Under the pieces are notes generated by a model. It searched no databases. It saw nothing but the letters and a program-made list of their open reading frames with translations, and was not told the DNA's origin. DNA of 64,000 nt, taken from assembly GCF_017104715.1 (NCBI RefSeq), contig NZ_JAAGPI010000038.1, positions 1-64,000 of the forward strand, in the 5' to 3' direction. Positions 11,555-20,131 of this stretch are shown piece after piece (within the stretch, counting starts at the first letter, position 1; each line of letters starts with the position of its first letter). The translations under genes were made by a program, and so were the position numbers. Source of the DNA: Burkholderia sp. Ac-20365 (GTDB taxonomy: Bacteria; Pseudomonadota; Gammaproteobacteria; Burkholderiales; Burkholderiaceae).

Positions 11555-11636
11555 CTTCCACCTCGCATGAATCAGTGCCGTCGATTCTACTTCAGCCGCC
11601 AACATTCGCGTCCGATCGGTCCCCCACATTGCACAC

Positions 11637-12575
11637 TCAAGCGGACTGCCGCGCCAGCCTCGCCTCATAAGCTTTCAGATGGCTGTACGCGATGCGCAGC
11701 AACGTCAGCGCGTCCGCGTTCTGCGCATCGCCGCCGCGCGCAATCAGATCGCCGACGATGTGATCGGCTTCGATCCGCGACTGACCTTCGATATCACGCA
11801 GCATCGACGCCGTCAGCGGCGAACCCTCCGCAAACAGAATGGTCTGCGCACGCGCATTGGACGCATCACTGATTGCATAACCATTTGCCGCCGCAACCGC
11901 CTTGCATTCGCCCAGAATGCCTTCAATCACACGCCGCCCATCCGCCGTCTTCACAATGTCGCCAATCGCCGCGCGATGCAGGCAGGTGCTGGTCGCGAGC
12001 GTCGCAAGAAATACCCACTTCTCCCACATCTGCCGAAGCACGTTGTCCGACGCAGCCGAATCGAAGCCCGCGCCGTCGAATGCGGCCGCCACGTTGCGTA
12101 CGCGCTCGCTGGTGCCGCCGCCCAGTTCACCGAAACCGATCGAATGCATGTCGTTCAGATGCACGATTTCGCCCTCGCGATTGAGCGTCGCGGCAATCGC
12201 GCACTGGCCGCCCAATACGTTCGATGCGCCGAATCGCTGCTTGAGCACATCGATATGCCGTAGCCCGTTCAGCACGGGCAGGATCATCGTCGACTCGCCG
12301 ACAGCCGGCGCAAACGATTCGATTGCATCGTCGAGGCCATACGCCTTGCAGCTGAGCAACACGAGGTCATAAGGCTGCGTGATCTGCGTCGCGAGCGTGG
12401 TCTTCACGTCGCGTAGCGTGAGATCGCCGCGCGGGCTTTTGATGACGAGCCCCGAACGTCGCAGTTCTTCAGCACGCTTTTCGCGCACCAGAAACGTGAC
12501 ATCGCGGCCCGCCTTCGCGAGACGCCCGCCAAAATATCCGCCCGTTGCCCCTGCTCCTACTACGAGAATTCGCAT
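11637..12575 (-). CDS. 2-dehydropantoate 2-reductase family protein (PanE-like)
   Basis: This 312-residue NADPH-dependent reductase has the Rossmann motif at the very N terminus (MRILVVGAGATGGYFGG) and the ketopantoate reductase C-terminal helical domain (conserved KWVFLATLATSTCL, and SMLRDIEGQSRIEADHIVGD). The family reduces 2-dehydropantoate to pantoate in pantothenate/CoA synthesis, but many genomes carry paralogues acting on other 2-keto acids, so panE is not assigned. The ATG at 12575 follows GGAGGAGC; an earlier in-frame ATG lacks such a site. A 12-bp site matching the efflux-cluster palindrome in 11 positions (GTGCATATGCAG, 12616-12627) lies 40 bp upstream. Confidence 0.85.
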   Translation of the reverse strand: MRILVVGAGATGGYFGGRLAKAGRDVTFLVREKRAEELRRSGLVIKSPRGDLTLRDVKTTLATQITQPYDLVLLSCKAYGLDDAIESFAPAVGESTMILPVLNGLRHIDVLKQRFGASNVLGGQCAIAATLNREGEIVHLNDMHSIGFGELGGGTSERVRNVAAAFDGAGFDSAASDNVLRQMWEKWVFLATLATSTCLHRAAIGDIVKTADGRRVIEGILGECKAVAAANGYAISDASNARAQTILFAEGSPLTASMLRDIEGQSRIEADHIVGDLIARGGDAQNADALTLLRIAYSHLKAYEARLARQSA

Positions 12576-12643
12576 TGCTCCTCCGTTGTTCGTACGCATG
12601 GCGCGCGCCGTGCGTGTGCATATGCAGTATGTCGTAAAACAAC

Positions 12644-12682
12644 GATGCCCGCAGTGGGCTTGCGTCTCCCACAGCGGGCATC
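12644..12682 (-). terminator. terminator of the thiolase gene
   Basis: This is a long hairpin with left arm GATGCCCGCAGTGGG and right arm CCCACAGCGGGCATC, one internal A-A mismatch, and a 9-nt loop. It begins about 20 nt after the thiolase stop on the minus strand and is followed there by GTTGTTTT. This is a strong intrinsic-terminator candidate. Confidence 0.75.
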
Positions 12683-12703
12683 AGTACAGCGATAATGAAC
12701 GCG

Positions 12704-13888
12704 TCAGACGATTTCAAGCGCCAGCGCAATGCCCTGACCGCCACCGATGCACAACGTCACGATGCCGCGCTTCAACCCGTCGCGGCGCATCGAATGAATC
12801 AGACGCGTCGTGAGAATCGCGCCCGTCGCGCCGATCGGATGGCCATGCGCAATCGCGCCGCCTTCGACGTTGATGATGTCGTGCGCAAGCCCGAGCTTCT
12901 GCGCAACGGCGAGCGGCACAGCGGCAAACGCCTCGTTGATCTCGACGCGCTCGATATCGCCCAGTTTCCAGCCCGCACGCTCGAGCGCGATCTGCACAGC
13001 GGGTACGGGACCGATGCCGAACATGCCCGGCTCGACGGCCGCGACACCGAACGACACCAGACGAGCCGATGCTTCAATGCCATGCGCGTCCGCGTAATCG
13101 CGCCCGGCGACGATCATCGCCGCCGCGCCGCTGTTCAGGCCAGGCGCATTGCCTGCCGTGATCGTGCCATCGGGACGAAACGCGGGACGCAGCTTGGCGA
13201 GCGTTTCGACTGTGGTTTCGGGGCGAGGCTGCTCGTCGCGCGCAAACTGAATCGTGCCCTTGCGGCCGGCGATTTCAACAGCGACCAGTTCCGCGTCGAA
13301 CACACCACGTTCCTGGGCAGCCGCAAAACGCTGCTGCGAGCGCGCGGCCCATTCGTCCTGCGCGGCGCGCGTCAGTTCGGCCTTGCTGACGAGGTCTTCC
13401 GTGTGCCAGCCGGAGTGCTCGTTCGAGAATGCATCGACGAGACCGTCGCGCAGCATGCTGTCATGCACCTGTGCATTGCCCATGCGGCTGCCCCAGCGTC
13501 CGCTGTCGAGCAGATACGGCGCGCGGTCCATGTTCTCCATGCCGCCTGCGATCGCCACGTCGCCGAATCCGAGCGCGATCTCCTGCGCCGCCGACACGAT
13601 CGCCTGCGCACCCGATCCGCACACGCGGTTCACCGTCAACGCCGGGACCGACACCGGCACGCCGCCGCTCACCGCCGCCTGACGCGCGGGGTTCATCTTG
13701 TTGCCCGCCTGCACGACATTGCCCAGCACCACCGACGACACCGTCTTCGCATCGAGCCCGCTGCGCCGCAGCGTTTCGCGCACGACCGTCGCGCCCAGCT
13801 CCACGGCAGGCACTTCTTTCAACGACCCGCCAAATGCGCCGATCGGCGTGCGGACGGGATGCGCAATCACAATTTCGCGTGCATTCAT
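12704..13888 (-). CDS. acetyl-CoA C-acyltransferase (thiolase)
   Basis: This 394-residue thiolase condenses two acyl-CoA molecules or cleaves a 3-ketoacyl-CoA. The nucleophilic cysteine is Cys90 (NRVCGSGAQA); the catalytic His350 (GHPIG) and Cys380 (CIGGGQG) are both present, so it should be active. The length matches AtoB/PhaA/BktB-type enzymes. In this genus such genes serve PHB synthesis, fatty acid or aromatic breakdown. The specific role is not readable here, and it is far from the pca genes, so pcaF is not claimed. A ribosome-site-like AGAGG precedes the ATG, and a strong terminator follows. Confidence 0.9.
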   Translation of the reverse strand: MNAREIVIAHPVRTPIGAFGGSLKEVPAVELGATVVRETLRRSGLDAKTVSSVVLGNVVQAGNKMNPARQAAVSGGVPVSVPALTVNRVCGSGAQAIVSAAQEIALGFGDVAIAGGMENMDRAPYLLDSGRWGSRMGNAQVHDSMLRDGLVDAFSNEHSGWHTEDLVSKAELTRAAQDEWAARSQQRFAAAQERGVFDAELVAVEIAGRKGTIQFARDEQPRPETTVETLAKLRPAFRPDGTITAGNAPGLNSGAAAMIVAGRDYADAHGIEASARLVSFGVAAVEPGMFGIGPVPAVQIALERAGWKLGDIERVEINEAFAAVPLAVAQKLGLAHDIINVEGGAIAHGHPIGATGAILTTRLIHSMRRDGLKRGIVTLCIGGGQGIALALEIV

Positions 13889-13917
13889 CGCTATACCTCT
13901 GGTTGAAGAACTACGTG

Positions 13918-13941
13918 AGCGCCTCGCGCGAACGAGGCGCT
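13918..13941 (-). terminator. hairpin after the efflux operon
   Basis: A perfect 8-bp stem AGCGCCTC/GAGGCGCT with an 8-nt loop lies 10 nt beyond the stop of the outer-membrane efflux gene (minus strand). It has no long T-run on the minus strand. It separates the efflux operon from the thiolase gene. Confidence 0.5.
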
Positions 13942-13951
13942 TTCATTCGGT

Positions 13952-15409
13952 TCAGTTCGACGCGACATCCGCCGATGCTTTCGTCTTCGCGACATCGCTA
14001 TTGACAGGCGGTGCATCCCAGCCGCCGCCCAGCGAGCGATACAGCGCAACCGCTGCCTGCGCATGCTCGCGCTTCGCCTGGTTCAACGCTTCCGCATCGC
14101 GCAGATAGGCCTCTTGTGCGTCGAGCACATCGAGGAAGCTCGACGCGCCGCCCTTGTACAGTTCCGTCGACAGACGCAGCGCCTTGCTCGACGAATCGAG
14201 CGAGCCGCCGAGCTTCTCGACCTGCGTCCCGCCGTTGACGAGATCGCTGCGCGTGTCTTCGATGTCCTTCAGCGCGTTCAGCATCGTCTGCTGCAGGCCG
14301 AGTTGCGATTCGCGCATGCGGCTCTCGTTCTGCTCGATATGCGCGGTGATGCGGCCCGCGTTGAAAATCGGGCTCGTCGCATTCAATGCGGCGCTGAAGA
14401 GGTTGTCGGTGAGCGTCGGCAGACCGAGATACGACGATGCGAGAATGCCGTCGCTCAGACTCAGGTTGAACTTCGGATAGCGGTCCGCGCGCGCGACGCC
14501 CACTTCCGCCGCGCGCTGTTCGACGCTCGCGTAAGCGGTGCGCACATCGGGTCTACGCAGCAGCGCTTCGGAAGGCAACGTCTGCGGCACGCTTTGCGAC
14601 GGCACGGGAATCGGACGCGCTTCGCTGAGCAGCAGGCCGTCGACGCTTTCCGGCGTGCGGCCCGACAACACCGCGATCAGGCTCATGTCGTGCTGGATAT
14701 TCGACTGGATCTTCGGCAGCTGCGCTTGCAGGTCCTGCAACTGGTTCTGCGCGCGCGCCACGTCGAGCTGTGTCGACAGCCCGTATTTCAGGCGCTGTTG
14801 CGTGAGCTTCAATGCGCGGCCGCGGATCTCCTCGTTGTCGTTGACGATCTGCAGTTGAGACTGCGCCCAGCGCAGGTCGATATACGCGGCAGCCGTATTG
14901 GCCGCCAGCGCGAGCCGCAATTCGTTGAGCGCCGATTGACGGCCGGTGGCCTGCGCCTGCGCCGCGAGCACCGCAAGACGCTCGCCGCCGAATACATCGG
15001 GCTGCCATGAGGCCGTCAGGCCGAACCCGGCTTGCTTCACGTAGCCGAGCGGCGGCGGCGTGTTCTGCCGCTCATACGCAGCCGTTGCGCCCGCATCGAG
15101 TTGCGGCGCGAGCGCCGCGCGCTGCTGCTTCGTGACTTCCTGCGCCTGCTTCACGCGCTCGACGGCAGCTTTCACATCGAGGTTGTCGTTGAGCACGATG
15201 TCGACGAGCTTGTGCATGGTCGGGTCGCCGAATTGCGACCACCACTGGTCGGCGTTCACCGTGTCTTTCGGCGCATCGACGCTCCATGCGTCCGGCGCGA
15301 CCGTCTTCACGGTCTGCGGCAGGTCCGCGTGCGTCTCGGGCTGCACCGCGCATGCCGCGAGCGTCATGGCGGCGGCCACGGCAAGCGCTTTGGCTACGAT
15401 CGATTTCAT
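13952..15409 (-). CDS. outer-membrane efflux lipoprotein, NodT/OprM family
   Basis: This 485-residue TolC-like channel is the last gene of the minus-strand tripartite efflux operon. The start at 15409 gives a lipoprotein signal (MKSIVAKALAVAAAMTLAAC, lipobox LAAC, lipidated Cys20); a 12-residue longer in-frame start exists. Two OEP repeats follow, recognisable by alanine-rich coiled-coil helices (VERVKQAQEVTKQQRAALA; later LRLSTELYKGGASSFLDVLD). It should connect the HlyD adaptor to the outer membrane for drug export. The gene follows emrB by 45 bp. A hairpin lies just after it. Confidence 0.9.
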   Translation of the reverse strand: MKSIVAKALAVAAAMTLAACAVQPETHADLPQTVKTVAPDAWSVDAPKDTVNADQWWSQFGDPTMHKLVDIVLNDNLDVKAAVERVKQAQEVTKQQRAALAPQLDAGATAAYERQNTPPPLGYVKQAGFGLTASWQPDVFGGERLAVLAAQAQATGRQSALNELRLALAANTAAAYIDLRWAQSQLQIVNDNEEIRGRALKLTQQRLKYGLSTQLDVARAQNQLQDLQAQLPKIQSNIQHDMSLIAVLSGRTPESVDGLLLSEARPIPVPSQSVPQTLPSEALLRRPDVRTAYASVEQRAAEVGVARADRYPKFNLSLSDGILASSYLGLPTLTDNLFSAALNATSPIFNAGRITAHIEQNESRMRESQLGLQQTMLNALKDIEDTRSDLVNGGTQVEKLGGSLDSSSKALRLSTELYKGGASSFLDVLDAQEAYLRDAEALNQAKREHAQAAVALYRSLGGGWDAPPVNSDVAKTKASADVASN

Positions 15410-15454
15410 GTCGGGAATTCCAGTCATCGGATAGGTTGATGGCATGCGTACGGT

Positions 15455-17035
15455 TCAATGTGCGTCGGGCGGCGGGGCGGTCAACCCAAAAGGCTTCGAG
15501 AACAGCACGCTGATCAAACCCACGCCAAAGCACAGCGATACCGCAAGGAACGTGTCCGAGAAGGTCAGCACGAGCGCTTCGCGCATCAGCAGCGCGTGCA
15601 GCGATGCAAGGCCCGCCGATGCGCCATTGAGCATGTCGCCACCGACAGCCGCAAAATGCGCAGCCTGGTTGTGCAGCATCGCTTCGATTACAGGACGGCC
15701 CGCCGTCACATGTTCGTCGAGTCGTTCGTAATGCAGGTTCAGCCGGTCGTTGAGCATCGTGCTGCACACGGCGATACCGATTGCACCGCCCAGATTACGC
15801 ATCAGGTTGAACAGACCGCTCGCGGATTTCAGCCGCGAAGGCGGCAGCGAACCGAGCGCCATCGTCACGATAGGCGGCACGCAGAACTGCTGGCCGACGC
15901 CGCGCAGCACCTGCGGAATCAGCAGTTCCTGCCAGCCCCACTGGTTCGTCAACGGCACATACAGGTAGCAGCCGACGCCGAAACAGATCAGCCCGAACAC
16001 CATCAGCAGACGCATATCGACTCTGCGTGCGAGGAACGAGTACGCCGTCAACGCGACGAGTTGCGCGCAACCGACCGACAGCAGCGCAAGACCAATCTGC
16101 AGCGAATCGAACCCCCGTACACGCGACAGAAACACCGGCGTCAGAAAGACCGTGCAGAACAGGCCAATTCCCGTGATGAACGACAGTAGACTGCCGATAC
16201 CGAAGTTGCGGATCGCGAGCGCCCGCAGATCGACGATCGGCTCCTTCGCGGTGAATGCATGCACGAGAAACAGGAAGCCGCAGATCACGCAGATCCACGT
16301 GCAGAACAGAATGACGTTATCGCCGAGCCAGTTCTTGCGCGGACCTTCTTCGAGCACGTATTCGAGGCAGCCGAGAAAGCCCGACATCAGCAGGATGCCC
16401 AGATAGTCGCCGCTCTTGAGCAGCGAGATATCGGCGTGATCGACGTTCACGTAGCGCGGCACCAGCACCGTGACGACGACACCCGGCACGAGGTTCAGAT
16501 AGAACAGCCAGTGCCACGACCATTGATCGGTAATCCACCCGCCGATCACCGGGCCGATCGTCGGTGCGAGCGAGGCAAGCGCGCCAATCGTCGTCGCAGC
16601 GATGATCCGCTGCTTGCCGGGAAACAGCATGAAGGCTGTCGTGAACACGGTGGGAATCATCGCGGCGCCGGCCGCGCCTTGCAGGCCGCGAAACAGGATC
16701 ATCGAGTTGATGTCCCACGCGAGGCCGCACAGCATGCTCGTGATGGTGAAGCCAAGCGCGGAGGCCGCGAACACCCAGCGCGTCGAGAACACGCGCGTGA
16801 GCCAGCCGGACATCGGAATCACCATGATTTCGGCGATCAGATATGCGGTCTGCACCCAGGAGAGTTCATCCTGACTCGCCGACAAACCGCCGCCGATATC
16901 CTTCAGCGACGACGCGACGATCTGGATATCGAGCGTCGCCATGAAGAAGCCGAGACACAGCAGCGAGAACGCGAAGACTTTGGTTCCGGTCGGCAGATCG
17001 GCCGGGTTCATGGGAGCGGATGTCGTCTTGCTCAT
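15455..17035 (-). CDS. DHA2-family drug/H+ antiporter, EmrB-like
   Basis: This 526-residue major facilitator protein with about 14 membrane segments has the DHA2 signature near the N terminus (FMATLDIQIVASSLKDI), the antiporter motif C region (GPVIGGWITDQWSWHWLF) and the conserved RGLQGAAGAAMIPT stretch. It is predicted to pump hydrophobic toxic compounds out of the cytoplasm in exchange for protons, working with the HlyD protein (21 bp upstream) and the OprM-like channel (45 bp downstream). The ribosome site is weak, compatible with translational coupling to the adaptor gene. Confidence 0.92.
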   Translation of the reverse strand: MSKTTSAPMNPADLPTGTKVFAFSLLCLGFFMATLDIQIVASSLKDIGGGLSASQDELSWVQTAYLIAEIMVIPMSGWLTRVFSTRWVFAASALGFTITSMLCGLAWDINSMILFRGLQGAAGAAMIPTVFTTAFMLFPGKQRIIAATTIGALASLAPTIGPVIGGWITDQWSWHWLFYLNLVPGVVVTVLVPRYVNVDHADISLLKSGDYLGILLMSGFLGCLEYVLEEGPRKNWLGDNVILFCTWICVICGFLFLVHAFTAKEPIVDLRALAIRNFGIGSLLSFITGIGLFCTVFLTPVFLSRVRGFDSLQIGLALLSVGCAQLVALTAYSFLARRVDMRLLMVFGLICFGVGCYLYVPLTNQWGWQELLIPQVLRGVGQQFCVPPIVTMALGSLPPSRLKSASGLFNLMRNLGGAIGIAVCSTMLNDRLNLHYERLDEHVTAGRPVIEAMLHNQAAHFAAVGGDMLNGASAGLASLHALLMREALVLTFSDTFLAVSLCFGVGLISVLFSKPFGLTAPPPDAH

Positions 17036-17056
17036 GATGTGCGCGGCGTCCGTGAG

Positions 17057-18154
17057 TTACGAAGCCGAACGGGCTGCGTCGGCGCGCAGATGCACTTTCA
17101 CGGTCGCCGAGAGACCGGGGCGCAACACGCCTTGCATGTCCTTCGGCACTGTCAGGCGCACACGCACGGGCACGCGCTGCACGATCTTCGTGAAGTTGCC
17201 GGTCGCGTTTTCGGCGGGCAGCACGCTGAAGGTCGCGCCCGTTGCCGGTGCAAGACTTTCGACCACGCCTTCGATCTCGCGACTCGACGCATCGAGATCG
17301 ATGTCGACGGTGTCGCCCACTTTCATCTTCTTCAGCTGGTCTTCCTTGAAGTTCGCGTCGATCCACAAGCCATTCGCGGGCACGACCGTCAGCAGCGACA
17401 CGCCGACATTCGCCAGCACGCCGACGCGCGCCGTACGATTGCCGACATAACCGTCGATCGGTGCGCGGATCGTCGTGTATTCGACGTTCAGCGCGGCGAC
17501 ACGTTGCGCCGCGACTGCCGTGGCGACGCGAGCGTGCGCGTCGTTGATCTGTGCGTCGAGCACAGTCAGTTGACGCTGCGCCGCTGTCAAAGCAGCACCG
17601 CTGCGATCCACGGAAGCATGCGCTTTCGCGAGATCCGCATCGGCGCGCTCGACGACCTGGTTCGACACCGCTTCGTCCTTTACGAGTTGCCGATAACGCA
17701 CCGCATCCGACGCACTGCGCGTCAGCTCCGCATTCGACGCGCGCACTTCAGCCGATTGCTCGTTGATCGTCGCAAGCTGCAGCGACTTCTTTGCTTCGAG
17801 TTCCGTCACCGAAGCTTCCGCGCTCGCGACCTCGGCATCGGCCTGCGCCAGGCGCGCATCGTAATCGCGTGCATCGAGGCGTATCAGCACCTGCCCCGCT
17901 TTCACGTACTGGTTATCCTGCACCAGCACCTGATCGACGAAGCCGCTCACCTTCGGCGCGAGCACGGTGACGTCGCCGCCGACGTAGGCGTCGTCGGTGG
18001 TTTCGACAAAGCGGCCCACGAAGAACCAGTACGATCCCGCCGCCGCGATCACGACGACCACGGAAAGCACGGCCAGCAGCATCCACGGAATGCTGCGCGT
18101 CTGTTTCGCGGCGCCAGCGACGTTCGGTGGTGCAATAGAAGGAGTGGTAGACAT
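17057..18154 (-). CDS. HlyD/EmrA-family membrane fusion protein
   Basis: This 365-residue periplasmic adaptor has one N-terminal membrane anchor (about 25-48: MLLAVLSVVVVIAAAGSYWF). The barrel-lipoyl entry RFVETTDDAYVGGDV is nearly diagnostic of EmrA. A long alpha-helical hairpin rich in Ala/Gln follows (about 85-210), then the lipoyl return and beta-barrel (IDGYVGNRTARVGVLANVG). It couples EmrB to the outer-membrane channel. The 12-bp palindrome GTGCGTATGCAC begins 9 bp upstream of its ATG, so its expression is probably controlled directly by one of the upstream MarR proteins. Confidence 0.92.
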   Translation of the reverse strand: MSTTPSIAPPNVAGAAKQTRSIPWMLLAVLSVVVVIAAAGSYWFFVGRFVETTDDAYVGGDVTVLAPKVSGFVDQVLVQDNQYVKAGQVLIRLDARDYDARLAQADAEVASAEASVTELEAKKSLQLATINEQSAEVRASNAELTRSASDAVRYRQLVKDEAVSNQVVERADADLAKAHASVDRSGAALTAAQRQLTVLDAQINDAHARVATAVAAQRVAALNVEYTTIRAPIDGYVGNRTARVGVLANVGVSLLTVVPANGLWIDANFKEDQLKKMKVGDTVDIDLDASSREIEGVVESLAPATGATFSVLPAENATGNFTKIVQRVPVRVRLTVPKDMQGVLRPGLSATVKVHLRADAARSAS

Positions 18155-18162
18155 GTCTCTAT

Positions 18163-18174
18163 GTGCGTATGCAC
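18163..18174. promoter_or_regulatory. palindromic operator site 1 (before emrA-like gene)
   Basis: GTGCGTATGCAC lies 9 bp upstream of the emrA-like start codon. It is identical to the copy at 19184-19195 and one base from the perfect palindrome at 18673-18684. Three copies at three gene starts in one operon make a shared MarR operator likely. Confidence 0.6.
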
Positions 18175-18234
18175 TGGGAATCGTTGAAAAAAAGCGCGAC
18201 GAAGCGCCTGCCTGATTACGTGATTTGTCGAGCG

Positions 18235-18678
18235 CTACCGCCTCGTCATGTCGAACAGTTCTTCCCGCAGATCCGCTGCGCGCTGCGGCCCGAAGCGCTG
18301 CTCGAATTCGTTTTGCGCGGCGTACCAGTGCTCGCGCGCTGCGATCAGCCGTTCTTCGCCTGCTGTCGTCAGCGTCACCGTCAACACACGGCGATTACTG
18401 CGCGACGCTTCCGTGAACACCAGCCCGTCCCGCTGCAACGGCTGGATCGCCCGGACCAGCGTGGTGCGTTCCATCACCATCGAATCAGCGAGTTCCTTCA
18501 TCGTCATCCATCTGCGGCGGCGCAGCCGGCACATGATCGAAAACTGCGAGATCTTCAGACCCACCTGCCCGAGATGACGGTCGTAAAGCTGGGTCACGTA
18601 GCGAGCCGCTTGCCGGATCGCAAAGCAATCGTCTTCGGGTGAAACCTGGACTGCTTCAGTATCGAACTCTACGTGCAT
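18235..18678 (-). CDS. MarR-family regulator (efflux operon, paralogue 1)
   Basis: This is a 147-residue winged-helix repressor. The DNA-recognition region is MTMKELADSMVMERTTLVRA, and the wing contains RSNRRVLTVTLT. It is strongly similar to the next upstream gene (shared blocks RQAARYVTQ, RHLGQVGL, MVMERTTLVRA, PLQRDGLV), so the two are tandem duplicates. The start is uncertain: ATG at 18678 or GTG at 18684. In either case the codons overlap the perfect palindrome GTGCATATGCAC, which suggests direct autorepression at the start site. It lies between paralogue 2 (63 bp) and the emrA-like gene (80 bp). Confidence 0.87.
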   Translation of the reverse strand: MHVEFDTEAVQVSPEDDCFAIRQAARYVTQLYDRHLGQVGLKISQFSIMCRLRRRRWMTMKELADSMVMERTTLVRAIQPLQRDGLVFTEASRSNRRVLTVTLTTAGEERLIAAREHWYAAQNEFEQRFGPQRAADLREELFDMTRR

Positions 18679-18684
18679 ATGCAC
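18673..18684. promoter_or_regulatory. palindromic operator site 2 (overlapping MarR paralogue 1 start)
   Basis: GTGCATATGCAC is a perfect 12-bp palindrome covering the possible start codons of MarR paralogue 1. It matches sites 1 and 3 in 11 of 12 positions. Binding here would block both transcription and initiation, consistent with autoregulation. Confidence 0.6.
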
Positions 18685-18741
18685 ACCATAAAATCGATTT
18701 CGTCGAACGCATCTTGCGACGCGTATCGGATACGAACGGGA

Positions 18742-19167
18742 TTATTCGGCTGTCAGATTGAACAGTTCGGCGCGCAGCGCCTTGGCGCGGCCGCGCCCAA
18801 ACTTGCTTTCGAATTCGTCCTGCGCGGCGCGCCAGGCGACGGCGGCCTGTTCGAATGTTTCCTTACCTGCTTCAGACAGGCTGAACTGATACGTGCGGCC
18901 GTCGTGCTCCGACGATTCGCTGATCACGAGGCCATCGCGCTGCAAGGGTTTCAGCGCGCGCACGAGCGTCGTGCGTTCCATCACCATCGTGTCGGCCAGT
19001 TCCATCATGGTCAGGCCGGGTTTGCGGGCAAGCTTTGCGACGATCGTGAACTGAGCCGCCGTCAGGCCGACCTGGCCGAGATGGCGCTCGTAGATCTGCG
19101 TGACGTACCGCGCCGCCTGGCGCAGTGCGAAGCAGTTGCAATCGTCGTGGGAAATGGGCTTGCTCAT
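18742..19167 (-). CDS. MarR-family regulator (efflux operon, paralogue 2)
   Basis: This is a 141-residue MarR repressor beginning MSKPISHDDCNCFALRQAAR. The winged-helix core is typical (LTMMELADTMVMERTTLVRA; wing around EHDGRTYQFSLSEAG). The N-terminal DCNCFALRQAARYVTQ contains two nearby cysteines, which in some MarR proteins act as redox or ligand switches; here that is speculation. A start 36 bp upstream exists, but ATG 19167 gives better family length. A GTGCGTATGCAC site lies 16 bp upstream. It is the first gene of the efflux operon. Confidence 0.88.
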   Translation of the reverse strand: MSKPISHDDCNCFALRQAARYVTQIYERHLGQVGLTAAQFTIVAKLARKPGLTMMELADTMVMERTTLVRALKPLQRDGLVISESSEHDGRTYQFSLSEAGKETFEQAAVAWRAAQDEFESKFGRGRAKALRAELFNLTAE

Positions 19168-19183
19168 GAGAAGGAGTCTATAT

Positions 19184-19195
19184 GTGCGTATGCAC
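19184..19195. promoter_or_regulatory. palindromic operator site 3 (before MarR paralogue 2)
   Basis: GTGCGTATGCAC is identical to site 1 and lies 16 bp upstream of the first gene of the efflux operon, where it would control the main promoter. Confidence 0.6.
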
Positions 19196-19240
19196 GCTGT
19201 CAAATCGCAGAATGGTGCACCTGCTGAAATTCACTGTTGC

Positions 19241-20131
19241 TCATAGCGCCAATACGCTGACGGCGACTTCGACGCGATGCGCGCCGCCGCCAAGAATCAT
19301 GCCGCGCAGCAGCGACACATCGCTATAGTCGCGACCGATCGCGAGCGTCACGTGGTCCATGTCGGCGAGCACGTCGTTGGTCGGGTCCAGATCGATCCAG
19401 CCGCTTTGCGGGCAATGCACCGACACCCACGCATGCGATGCATCCGCGCCGATCAGTCGCGGCTGTCCCGGCGGCGGATCGTTGCGCAGATAGCCGCTCA
19501 CATAGCGCGCGGGAAGCCCGAGCGCGCGCAGACAACCGATCATCACCTGCGCGAAGTCCTGACAGACGCCGCTTTTCATATCGAACGCGCGTTCTGCGGG
19601 CGTATCGAACATCGTCGCGGACGGCTTGTAGTCGAAATCCGCGTGAATGCGGTGCATCAGATCGATCGCGCCTGCGACGATCGGCGTGCCAGGTCGGAAA
19701 CTGCGCAGCGCGTAGTCGCGCAGCGAAGGCTTGAGCGCAATATTCGGCGACGCGAAACAGAACTCGACCTGCGGATGACACTCGCCACCCGCGCGAAAAC
19801 GCAGCGAATCCGCGACCTCTCCCCATTCGGGCGTCGCGTCGGGATCGAGATCGTTCCAGCGCGGTGTGAGTTGCACCGTCGTTTCGCTGACCATCTGCAG
19901 ACGCTCGTGCGGCGCATCGAGCGCGAAATACAGCACATCGTTGCCAAACGCGTCGACACGGCTATGCAGATACGAAGGCGAAGGCTCGATGCGCTCGGTA
20001 TGCGCGACCACGCGCTGCCACGCGCACGCGAGCGGGCGAATGGTCGCGAGATGCTGCGCGGTCTCGACGAACGTAGAGTAGTGATAGGTCGTGCGATGCG
20101 ACACCGACAGCAGCGTATGCGCGTCTTTCAT
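19241..20131 (-). CDS. transglutaminase-like protein (predicted peptide-modification cluster)
   Basis: This 296-residue cytoplasmic protein has the bacterial transglutaminase N-terminal beta domain (about 5-85, SVSHRTTYHYSTFVETAQH) followed by a papain-like transglutaminase core. The catalytic triad is visible: Cys190 in KSGVCQDFAQ, His233 in GADASHAWVSV and Asp249 in IDLDPTND, so it should be active as a protease or amidase. The ATG overlaps the stop of the ATP-grasp gene (TGATG) behind an AGGTG site, showing tight coupling. Related clusters are predicted to make or trim an isopeptide-type product; the substrate is unknown. It is the last gene of the three-gene cluster. Confidence 0.85.
   Translation of the reverse strand: MKDAHTLLSVSHRTTYHYSTFVETAQHLATIRPLACAWQRVVAHTERIEPSPSYLHSRVDAFGNDVLYFALDAPHERLQMVSETTVQLTPRWNDLDPDATPEWGEVADSLRFRAGGECHPQVEFCFASPNIALKPSLRDYALRSFRPGTPIVAGAIDLMHRIHADFDYKPSATMFDTPAERAFDMKSGVCQDFAQVMIGCLRALGLPARYVSGYLRNDPPPGQPRLIGADASHAWVSVHCPQSGWIDLDPTNDVLADMDHVTLAIGRDYSDVSLLRGMILGGGAHRVEVAVSVLAL

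Noticed and set aside
12704..13888. Thiolase as pcaF (3-oxoadipyl-CoA thiolase)
   Set aside because: It is about 44 kb from the pca operon and shows only general thiolase motifs; the specific role cannot be read.
16259..18187. 642-codon plus-strand ORF
   Set aside because: It is an antisense shadow of emrB and emrA; Arg/His/Asp-rich composition typical of high-GC antisense frames.
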